Source: Gelria sp.
GTDB lineage: Bacteria; Bacillota; Syntrophomonadia; Syntrophomonadales; Syntrophomonadaceae
DNA length: 7,106 nt
Direction: 5' to 3'
NCBI GenBank assembly: GCA_012839665.1
Contig: DUMX01000334.1
Span: forward strand, 1-7,106
The notes below the pieces were generated by a model. The model worked only from the letters and a program-made list of their open reading frames with translations, searched no databases and was not told where the DNA came from. The position numbers and the translations under genes were made by a program. Below are positions 1-5,310 of this stretch, in pieces (position 1 is the stretch's first letter; the number at the start of each line of letters is the position of its first letter).

Positions 1-50
1 GACCTTAAATAAGTCCGCGTAGTTCCAAATGATTCCGCGGTTTCCGCGTC

Positions 51-76
51 TAATTATTCATTCGAATGAATAATTA
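51..76. repeat. perfect 26-bp palindrome
   Basis: The 13-base arm TAATTATTCATTC (51-63) is followed directly by its exact reverse complement (64-76), with no spacer. The flanking bases (c50, t77) do not pair. A T-rich run (78-85) follows on the plus strand. It could be a cruciform or hairpin within a repeat element, a dimeric protein binding site, or a weak terminator for a gene to the left. The sequence does not distinguish these. Confidence 0.85.
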
Positions 77-96
77 TTACTTTTTGCAGTGGAATC

Positions 97-117
97 AGAA
101 TTGAGAATTGAGAATTA
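97..117. repeat. threefold AGAATTG tandem repeat
   Basis: Three consecutive 7-base units are seen: AGAATTG (97-103), AGAATTG (104-110) and AGAATTA (111-117), the last differing in one base. The unit is not a multiple of three and lies outside any gene. It is probably the edge or spacer of the repeat block that starts at the window edge. Confidence 0.8.
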
Positions 118-128
118 ACTTTAAATAA

Positions 129-152
129 TTCGGGGGGGTTTAACCCCCCGAA
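129..152 (-). terminator. intrinsic terminator of the SASP gene
   Basis: A C plus six Gs (131-137) pair with six Cs plus a G (144-150) around a six-base loop (138-143). Two T-A pairs (129-130 with 151-152) extend the stem. On the minus strand the stem begins nine bases after the SASP stop codon and is followed by an AT-rich, moderately U-rich run. The position and very stable stem support termination of the leftward SASP transcript. Confidence 0.8.
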
Positions 153-161
153 AGATGCGAG

Positions 162-344
162 TTATTTCATATTCTGCTGGGCAAGGTTTCGTTCTGCCAT
201 TTCAATAGCTTTGGCTACCATTTTACCGCAGTCCCTTGAGCTTACACCGCCCCAGCCTTCGGTAGCTACAATGTGGTCTACGCCAAGTTCCCGGGCGATT
301 TCATACTTGAGTTGCTCGGACATAAGGCCTTTGTTCCTCGCCAT
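162..344 (-). CDS. alpha/beta-type small acid-soluble spore protein (SASP)
   Basis: A 60-residue protein of the alpha/beta SASP family. These proteins are made in the developing forespore, coat spore DNA, shift it toward an A-like form and protect it from UV and heat; at germination the GPR protease degrades them. Family signatures visible are KYEIARELGV (residues 13-22), which holds the likely GPR cleavage site at E15-I16, and GWGGVSSRDCGKMVAKAIEMAE (30-51 region), the second conserved block. Length is typical of the family. I chose the ATG at 342-344 rather than an in-frame start 23 codons upstream. The family sequence begins MARNKGLMSEQ, a GAGGGGG ribosome site lies just upstream, and the extra N-terminal residues match nothing in the family. 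It is monocistronic, leftward, and divergent from the radical SAM gene. Cys39 is notable because these proteins usually have few or no cysteines. The family call is firm; which paralogue it is cannot be told. Confidence 0.93.
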   Translation of the reverse strand: MARNKGLMSEQLKYEIARELGVDHIVATEGWGGVSSRDCGKMVAKAIEMAERNLAQQNMK

Positions 345-392
345 TAAAAAAACCCCCTCAAAACAATAGAAAACAAAACTCGCACCTGATAT

Positions 393-422
393 TATTGTGG
401 TACTGATGCTCAATAAATATGG
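393..422 (-). promoter_or_regulatory. candidate forespore (sigma-G-like) promoter for SASP
   Basis: Read on the minus strand there is CCATA (418-422), an 18-base spacer (400-417), then CACAATA (393-399). The known sigma-G pattern is roughly G-H-A-T-R, about 18 bases, then CATWHTA. The -10 element here differs at one position and the -35 element at its first base. The implied leader is about 40 nucleotides. Forespore control is the known mode for SASP genes. AT-rich DNA gives chance matches, so this remains a candidate. Confidence 0.42.
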
Positions 423-451
423 CTAGATTATAATTTTAAAAAAGTAATTAT

Positions 452-480
452 TTCACAAAAACTTTTATTTTGTATAAACT
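452..480 (+). promoter_or_regulatory. weak candidate promoter for radical SAM gene
   Basis: TTCACA (452-457) resembles a sigma-A -35 box. TAAACT (475-480) sits 17 bases further on, and the overlapping TATAAA (473-478) is a better -10 match but at only 15 bases. The 94-base SASP/radical-SAM interval must hold promoters for both directions, so a promoter is expected here. The exact boxes are uncertain. Confidence 0.35.
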
Positions 481-507
481 ATAAGACAATAAAGGAGGTT
501 TTAACTC

Positions 508-1386
508 ATGAGGTATGAAGGTAATATTTTTCGGCCTCCCAGCGAAGCCAGAAGTTACATTTTGCAATGTACGGTGGGATGTACTCACAATCGTTGTACT
601 TTTTGTGCTATGTATAAAGATAAAAAATATCGAGTAAGACCACTGGAAGAAATAATGACAGATATTCGCATGGCTGGTCGTTATTACGGTGATCTGGAAA
701 AGGTGTTTTTGGCCGATGGCGATGCTCTGGCTATGGACACCAGTGACCTTTTAGAAATATTGGACAGACTGTACAAAACCTTTCCTAGCCTACGGCATGT
801 GGGTATTTATGCCGGTCCGGATAGTATTTTGAAAAAGGAATTATCCGAGCTTACAGCCCTGAAAGCAGCTGGTTTAACTATTGCTTATCTAGGAGTTGAA
901 ACAGGTGACCCCAGGTTAATTAAAGATATCCGTAAAGGGGTTACTTATGAGGGAATGGTGGAAGCGGGTAAAAGGATAAGGCAAGCTGGTATTTTATTAT
1001 CGGTTACGGTATTATTGGGCCTGGCGGGGAGAGTTCCAGAGGCGGTAGATCATGCTATTAAAACAGCAGAGATATGCAATGAAATAAACCCGGATTATAT
1101 TGGTGCTTTAACCCTTATGTTGGTGCCAGGAACCGCATTATATCGGCGGATGGAGAGAAAAGAATTTGAGCTACCAGGTCCGTTTGAGATTTTGGATGAA
1201 ATGCGGATTATGATACAACATTTAGAAGTAGAAGGGACCGAGTTTCGTAGTAACCATGCCTCCAATTATCTACCCGTAAAAGGTCGGCTACCCGAGGATA
1301 AACAGAAAATGCTGGATCTGATTAATAGCATTATTAGCAAAAATGACCGGCGTTATCTCCGTCCCGATTACCTGCGCGCTCTGTAA
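508..1386 (+). CDS. radical SAM protein of unknown substrate (COG1032-like)
   Basis: A 292-residue cytosolic protein with a radical SAM barrel. It should bind a [4Fe-4S] cluster and cleave S-adenosylmethionine to a 5'-deoxyadenosyl radical; the substrate is not known to me. Cysteines C21, C25, C30 and C33 lie in CTVGCTHNRCTFC, so the cluster motif reads C25-x4-C30-x2-C33, not the classic C-x3-C-x2-C. Other landmarks are FLADGDAL (67-74), GVETGDP (129-135, probable SAM-binding strand), LMLVPGTALY (203-212), and the C-terminal FRSNHASNYLPVKG (246-259), which I recognise as typical of this subfamily. The N-terminal YEGNIFRPPSEA is also typical, which supports a full-length start. The ATG follows a near-perfect AAAGGAGG (491-498) at nine bases. 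There is no cobalamin-binding domain ahead of the barrel. No obvious terminator separates it from the DUF47 gene 87 bases downstream, so some co-transcription is possible. The family is certain; any enzyme name would be a guess. Confidence 0.9.
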   Translation: MRYEGNIFRPPSEARSYILQCTVGCTHNRCTFCAMYKDKKYRVRPLEEIMTDIRMAGRYYGDLEKVFLADGDALAMDTSDLLEILDRLYKTFPSLRHVGIYAGPDSILKKELSELTALKAAGLTIAYLGVETGDPRLIKDIRKGVTYEGMVEAGKRIRQAGILLSVTVLLGLAGRVPEAVDHAIKTAEICNEINPDYIGALTLMLVPGTALYRRMERKEFELPGPFEILDEMRIMIQHLEVEGTEFRSNHASNYLPVKGRLPEDKQKMLDLINSIISKNDRRYLRPDYLRAL

Positions 1387-1391
1387 AAATC

Positions 1392-1420
1392 TTGATATAA
1401 TTGTACCTATAGTATAAGAT
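1392..1420 (+). promoter_or_regulatory. candidate sigma-A promoter for DUF47 gene
   Basis: TTGATA (1392-1397), a 17-base spacer, then TAAGAT (1415-1420). The -35 box matches TTGACA at five of six positions and the -10 box matches TATAAT at four of six. An overlapping TATAAG (1413-1418) is a better -10 at 15 bases. It lies in the 87-base gap after the radical SAM stop codon, about 50 bases ahead of the next ATG. Confidence 0.4.
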
Positions 1421-1473
1421 AGATAGCTAGCAGGTTTTTATAAAGCAGTTGAAAGGCCTGGAGGGGGAGAAAG

Positions 1474-2100
1474 ATGCGGTTGTTCGGTAGAAAAGATGAA
1501 GAGCTGTTTATGCTTTTAAACGAAAGTGCCCGGGTAGTAATAAGGGGGGGCGACATTCTCCAGAATGTGGTCTATGATTACAAAGACCTGGACATAAAAA
1601 TGGCCAAACTAACGGCTATGGAACACGAGGGTGACCGCATTATTCAGGAATTGGTACGCAGGTTGAATACCAGTTTTATACTTCCCTTTGATAGAGAAGA
1701 TGCTTTCCAACTGGCGCAAAAACTGGCAACTACGCTGGATTATATAACTGGTATCATAGATCGTATGATATTATATAAGACCGGAGAACCGGATGATCTG
1801 GTAAAGGAAATGGTGGATGTTTTATGTCAGGCTCTCAAGCTTCAGGAAAAGGCTCTTAATCTACTGAAATCACTGGAAAAAAACAAAAAAGAAATTCTGC
1901 GATGTTGCGAGGAGATTAATAAATTGGAACGTAAACAGGATAGTCTCTATCGCAACGGTTTGGCTTATTTATTTGATAATGTTAAAGACCCGGTGGCTAT
2001 TATAAAATGGCGGGAAGTTTATGAGCACATAGAAATGGCTCAGGACTATGTCGACGAAATAGGCCAACTAATTAGTGATATTTGTGTAAAGTACTCTTAG
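1474..2100 (+). CDS. DUF47 family PhoU-like protein
   Basis: A 208-residue, mostly helical soluble protein of the DUF47 family (TIGR00153-like), related to PhoU. Members usually sit beside a PiT-type phosphate or sulfate permease and are thought to modulate it. Visible landmarks are E50-H-E52-G-D54 followed by LNTSFILPFDREDAFQLA (64-81) and TTLDYITGIIDR, the signature N-terminal helical repeat. The second repeat has E152-x3-D156 and IKWREVYEHIEMAQD (177-191), acidic E/D-x3-D patterns that bind metal in PhoU relatives. Length is typical. The ATG follows GGAGGGGG (1460-1467) at a good distance. No PiT gene lies next to it: a radical SAM gene is upstream and a terminator then a PBP gene downstream. 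The actual partner is therefore unseen. A G7 tract lies at 1544-1550 near the N-terminus. Confidence 0.9.
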   Translation: MRLFGRKDEELFMLLNESARVVIRGGDILQNVVYDYKDLDIKMAKLTAMEHEGDRIIQELVRRLNTSFILPFDREDAFQLAQKLATTLDYITGIIDRMILYKTGEPDDLVKEMVDVLCQALKLQEKALNLLKSLEKNKKEILRCCEEINKLERKQDSLYRNGLAYLFDNVKDPVAIIKWREVYEHIEMAQDYVDEIGQLISDICVKYS

Positions 2101-2113
2101 TAATAACGATAAG

Positions 2114-2155
2114 AAGGTCAGGCTTTAATAAAAAAGCTTGACCTTTTATTATTTT
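2114..2155 (+). terminator. intrinsic terminator after DUF47 gene
   Basis: The 13-base arm AAGGTCAGGCTTT (2114-2126) pairs with AAAGCTTGACCTT (2133-2145) with a single G-U pair, around a six-base A-rich loop. A T-rich tail, TTATTATTTTA, follows. It begins 13 bases after the DUF47 stop codon. A-rich bases on one side and T-rich on the other could let it work partly in both directions, but no leftward gene ends here. Confidence 0.88.
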
Positions 2156-2235
2156 AGAGCCCAGTATATGAGCAGAAAGAGCTTCAGAATAAAAAATAAT
2201 GATTAATTATCAGGCAATTGGGTAATTTAGGCAGT

Positions 2236-2243
2236 AGGAGGTG
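2236..2243 (+). promoter_or_regulatory. strong ribosome binding site for the PBP gene
   Basis: AGGAGGTG lies six bases (counted from AGGAGG) ahead of the ATG at 2248 and matches the 16S rRNA 3' end closely. It fixes the start of the class A PBP. No convincing -35/-10 pair was found in the AT-rich stretch 2156-2235, although the terminator just upstream implies a new promoter there. Confidence 0.7.
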
Positions 2244-2247
2244 AATT

Positions 2248-4179
2248 ATGTACCGCAAGCTGTGCCTGTTAATTATAATAGTTTTACTGGGGATAGGTAA
2301 TTGCGCTTTTACCTGGAATTTGCCAAATATCGAATTACCTGAAGCTTCGATAGTTTTGGATATTAATGGTGAAGTGATTAATGGGCTTACCCGGGAAAAC
2401 CAGATAAACCTTAAACGCGAACAAATCCCGCAAGACTTTGTAAATGCTATTATTGCCGTAGAAGACAAAAACTTTTACCGCCATCCGGGTGTGGATCCCG
2501 TTGGTATAGCCCGAGCCCTGATTACTAATATCAAGTACAGGAAAATAATGGCCGGTGGGAGCACTATAACCCAGCAAACCGCCAAAAACCTCTTTCTCAG
2601 TAATGAGAAAACCTTGGTCCGCAAGATTAAAGAACTGGCCTATGCTATTCAGCTAGAACGAAAATATAGCAAAGACGAAATACTTACTATGTATTGCAAT
2701 ACTATTTATTTTGGCGAAGGTGCTTATGGCGTAGAGGTAGCGGCCCGAACCTTTTTTGCCTGCAGCGCTGACCAGTTAAGTCTGGCTCAGTGTGCTTTGC
2801 TAGCTGGTTTACCTAATTCACCTGGCAATTATAATCCCTATCTGCATCCTGAAGCTGCTAAAAAACGACAAGCCGTTGTTTTACAGCGCATGCTAGAAGA
2901 GGGTAAAATAAATTCAAAACAACAAGAGGTGGCTCTACAGGAAAGAATGGAATACACCCGTAATGCCTCTGTAGCTGGTGAGGCCCCCTATTTCACTGCT
3001 TTGGTAAAGGATTATCTGATAGACAAATATGGGGAGCGCATGGTTTATCAAGGTGGCCTGCGGGTCTATACTACTCTTGATTTGGATATGCAACAGTCTG
3101 CCAACCAGGCCGTGGAAACTGGCCTTAAAGGTTATGATAAAGATTTACAGGTAGCTCTGGTAGCGTTGGACGTACGAAACGGACACTTAAGAGCTATGGT
3201 AGGGGGACGCAATTTTAGCCGTTCACCCTATAACCGGGTATATTCCCTGCGTCAACCCGGGTCGACTTTTAAACCTTTTATGTATTCCCTGGCCATAGAC
3301 CGGGGCTTTACTGCTGCTGATAGTATAATGTGTGAGGAAGTTAGCTACAAATTAAGTAATGGCCAGGTCTACCGTCCCACTGATTACGGAAATAAACCTT
3401 ATCACTGGCGCCCCTTTACTCTAAAAGAAGCTGTCATGCGTTCCGATAATGTGGTGGCAGTACAGGTAAATGATATACTGGGACCTGAAAAAACCGCAAA
3501 ATATATAGAAAGGTTTGGTTTTCCTGATTTGAGCCCGGTATTATCCTTACCACTGGGGCCAATAGCAGTTAAACCCATTGAAATGGCGGCAGCCTATGCA
3601 ACGTTTGCTAATCAGGGAGTATACAGTAAACCGATTTATATACTAAAAATAACTGATAAAAAAGGTAAAATCCTGGAAGAGAATCGTATTTCGCAAAAAT
3701 CGGTTATTAATGAAGAAAATGCTTATATAATATGTGATATGCTCAAAGGGGTGTTGGAGTCGGGGGGAACAGGGTCCCATTTAAAACAGATAGTAGGACG
3801 AAACGCAGCCGGCAAAACCGGAACTACGGATGAGTTTCAGGACGCATGGTTTACTGGATTTACGCCCCGTTTATGTTGTTCGGTATGGGTAGGTTATGAT
3901 TTAAATAAAAATGTAAATTTGCCCGGAGGAGCAATAGCAGGTCCTATATGGGCTAACTTCATTCGGGATGCATCTGTTAGCGCTCCTGATGAAGATTTTG
4001 AACGTCCGCCCGGAGTAAATATCGTAAACATTTGCCTGGATAGCGGTTTAGTAGCCACCGAAGCCTGTCCCCGCACTGTAGAAATGGCTTTTTATAAAGA
4101 CACAGAACCTGAAGATATTTGTTACTATCATTTATCAGGTCTGGAATGGATGCTTAAAAACGAAGAAAATAATTTTTAA
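2248..4179 (+). CDS. class A penicillin-binding protein (1A family)
   Basis: A 643-residue bifunctional peptidoglycan synthase. It polymerises lipid II into glycan strands and cross-links the stem peptides outside the membrane. An N-terminal hydrophobic anchor spans about residues 4-22. The GT51 transglycosylase domain (about 50-230) has EDKNFYRHPG (72-81, catalytic E72), GGSTITQQTAKNLFLS (103-118), RKIKE (125-129, second glutamate E129) and KDEILTMYCNTIYFGEGAYG (142-161). The transpeptidase domain (about 295-580) has all three penicillin-binding motifs: S339-T-F-K342 (SxxK, acylated serine), S399-D-N401, and K523-T-G-T-T. A short C-terminal tail (about 590-643) contains GLVATEACP and several cysteines. 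It lacks the long extensions of the largest class A PBPs such as B. subtilis PonA. It is preceded by a terminator, so it probably starts a unit; azlC begins only 27 bases after its stop. The family is certain. Whether it serves vegetative growth or sporulation, like B. subtilis PbpF, cannot be told. Confidence 0.96.
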   Translation: MYRKLCLLIIIVLLGIGNCAFTWNLPNIELPEASIVLDINGEVINGLTRENQINLKREQIPQDFVNAIIAVEDKNFYRHPGVDPVGIARALITNIKYRKIMAGGSTITQQTAKNLFLSNEKTLVRKIKELAYAIQLERKYSKDEILTMYCNTIYFGEGAYGVEVAARTFFACSADQLSLAQCALLAGLPNSPGNYNPYLHPEAAKKRQAVVLQRMLEEGKINSKQQEVALQERMEYTRNASVAGEAPYFTALVKDYLIDKYGERMVYQGGLRVYTTLDLDMQQSANQAVETGLKGYDKDLQVALVALDVRNGHLRAMVGGRNFSRSPYNRVYSLRQPGSTFKPFMYSLAIDRGFTAADSIMCEEVSYKLSNGQVYRPTDYGNKPYHWRPFTLKEAVMRSDNVVAVQVNDILGPEKTAKYIERFGFPDLSPVLSLPLGPIAVKPIEMAAAYATFANQGVYSKPIYILKITDKKGKILEENRISQKSVINEENAYIICDMLKGVLESGGTGSHLKQIVGRNAAGKTGTTDEFQDAWFTGFTPRLCCSVWVGYDLNKNVNLPGGAIAGPIWANFIRDASVSAPDEDFERPPGVNIVNICLDSGLVATEACPRTVEMAFYKDTEPEDICYYHLSGLEWMLKNEENNF

Positions 4180-4206
4180 AAATATTTTCATAAGGTATTA
4201 TAAATA

Positions 4207-4899
4207 ATGATAAAAAACAAAGAACTATTAATTGGAATAAAAGATGCACTGCCTATTGTCCTGGGTTATTTGCCTTTAGGTTTCGCCTTTGGAGTATTGG
4301 CTAATCAAGTGGGCATGACCGTGGTACAAGCTGGTTTAATGTCCTTGATGTGTTTTACTGGAGCCGGTCAATATATTGCTATTGGGGTTATGCAGGCTGG
4401 GGGGGCGATTTTTACTATCATTATGGCTAATCTGCTGGTTAACCTGCGTTATTTGCTGTTTGCAACCTCTATGGTACCACATCTAAAAAATGTTCCTACG
4501 GGTTGGGCTACACTATTATCATATGGCCTGACTGACGAGACTTATGCAGTGGCTATGACCCGTTACCAGAACCATAAGGCTACTACTGCTTATATGGCCG
4601 GGCTTAACATAACTTCCCATATTGGCTGGATTAGTAGCAGCCTGGGTGGCGCACTACTGGGAACATTTATTAGTAATACTGATAAAATTGGTTTGAATTT
4701 TGCCTTGCCGGCTATGTACATATGTTTACTAGTATTTGTAGTGGGTAAACGAAGCGATGCTCTGGTCGCAGGAATTAGCGCTACTTTTTGTTTATTATTT
4801 GGTTATATTTTTCCATCCACAATGGCTAACATGTCTAATATTATTATAGCTACAATAATTGCAGCTACTCTGGGGGTACTGATTGATGAGCGATACTAG
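4207..4899 (+). CDS. azlC: AzlC-type branched-chain amino acid exporter, large subunit
   Basis: A 230-residue integral membrane protein of the AzlC family. With the small subunit AzlD it exports branched-chain amino acids; in B. subtilis the pair gives resistance to the leucine analogue 4-azaleucine. Family motifs seen are LPIVLGYLPLGFAFGVLA (15-32), FTGAGQYIAIG (50-60), NLRYLLFATSM (79-89) and DETYAVAM (110-117). About six to seven hydrophobic segments can be traced (roughly 14-34, 42-62, 66-88, 132-155, 164-180, 186-204, 208-226). Length is normal. The ribosome site is poor: AAGG at 4192-4195, about 11 bases before the ATG. With only 27 bases after the PBP stop and no terminator there, read-through from pbp is likely. 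A G7 tract (4399-4405) lies in the coding sequence. No T-box or other leucine-responsive leader is visible upstream. Confidence 0.92.
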   Translation: MIKNKELLIGIKDALPIVLGYLPLGFAFGVLANQVGMTVVQAGLMSLMCFTGAGQYIAIGVMQAGGAIFTIIMANLLVNLRYLLFATSMVPHLKNVPTGWATLLSYGLTDETYAVAMTRYQNHKATTAYMAGLNITSHIGWISSSLGGALLGTFISNTDKIGLNFALPAMYICLLVFVVGKRSDALVAGISATFCLLFGYIFPSTMANMSNIIIATIIAATLGVLIDERY

Positions 4900-5215
4900 C
4901 ATATTCTTAATGATATTTGGAGTCTCTGTTGTAAGTCTTTTACCGCGTATGCTCCCGGTAGCTGTATTGTCTCGCTGGGAATTCCCGCAATTGCTTCAAA
5001 AATGGTTGTCATTTGTGGCTCCTGCAGTACTGGGGGGGTTAGCGGTATTAAGTATTCTGGCCCCACAAGGATATATCCATATTAGCCCTGGCAATCTTTA
5101 TATATGGGCATGTATTCCTACCTTTTTAGTAGCGATAAAAACCAGAAGCCTTTTTTATACCCTGTTGGTAGGCATAATAACTATGGCTTTATTATATAAT
5201 TTTGCAGGAATATGA
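4886..5215 (+). CDS. azlD: AzlD-type branched-chain amino acid exporter, small subunit
   Basis: A 109-residue membrane protein of the AzlD family, the small partner of AzlC. It has three to four hydrophobic segments (about 6-28, 41-60, 69-85, 90-107) and the conserved early motif SLLPRMLP, typical of AzlD. I start it at the ATG at 4886 rather than the adjacent in-frame TTG at 4883. The ATG is the better codon and a TGGGGGT ribosome site (about 4871-4877) stands eight to nine bases ahead. The gene overlaps the end of azlC by 14 bases, a classic sign of translational coupling and of 1:1 assembly. A G7 tract lies at 5032-5038. It is followed by a 95-base gap with no clear terminator. Confidence 0.92.
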   Translation: MSDTSIFLMIFGVSVVSLLPRMLPVAVLSRWEFPQLLQKWLSFVAPAVLGGLAVLSILAPQGYIHISPGNLYIWACIPTFLVAIKTRSLFYTLLVGIITMALLYNFAGI

Positions 5216-5259
5216 AAGAAATAGGAGAAATAGAACATAATACAATATACTAATCCCTT

Positions 5260-5273
5260 ATTTGCATGCAAAT
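5260..5273. promoter_or_regulatory. 14-bp perfect palindrome, possible operator
   Basis: ATTTGCATGCAAAT is a perfect inverted repeat without spacer, about 38 bases before the chosen start of the MBL-fold gene. The site and its size suit a dimeric regulator binding near a promoter. No good -35/-10 pair could be placed around it, so the role is a guess. It contains an in-frame ATG (5266) that has no ribosome binding site. Confidence 0.4.
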
Positions 5274-5310
5274 TACTGAATACATTAAAATTCCTAAGGG
5301 GGATTATCTG

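Larger units (their letters stand above)
1..120. repeat. repeat-rich non-coding block
   Basis: This left-edge stretch has no credible gene. The word TCCGCG occurs three times (14-19, 34-39, 43-48). A perfect 26-bp palindrome follows (51-76), then a threefold heptamer repeat (97-117). GC-rich words next to an AT-rich palindrome and a short direct repeat resemble the dispersed non-coding elements that litter some Clostridia genomes. Only one copy is visible here, so calling it a dispersed element is inference. It may continue to the left of the window. It lies downstream of the leftward SASP gene and beyond that gene's terminator, so it is unlikely to be that gene's leader. Confidence 0.5.

Noticed and set aside
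345..413. N-terminal extension of the SASP reading frame by 23 residues
   Set aside because: The added hydrophobic residues match nothing in the SASP family, and the internal ATG at 342-344 has a good GAGGGGG ribosome site.
2156..2235. Promoter for the PBP gene
   Set aside because: One is expected after the terminator, but no -35/-10 pair with acceptable matches and spacing was found. The AT-rich sequence gives only weak chance hits.
2302..2304. Possible lipoprotein cysteine at PBP residue 19
   Set aside because: The preceding residues, Ile-Gly-Asn, do not fit a lipobox because Asn at -1 is not accepted. Class A PBPs use an uncleaved membrane anchor.
2184..2577. Two leftward open frames across the start of the PBP gene
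   Set aside because: They lie antisense to a strongly conserved coding sequence, have no ribosome sites, and their proteins resemble no family.
3894..4076. Leftward 60-residue frame inside the PBP gene
   Set aside because: Antisense shadow of the transpeptidase C-terminal region, with no independent support.
4166..4190. Terminator after the PBP gene
   Set aside because: Only AT-only self-complementarity is present, without a GC stem, which is too weak for an intrinsic terminator.
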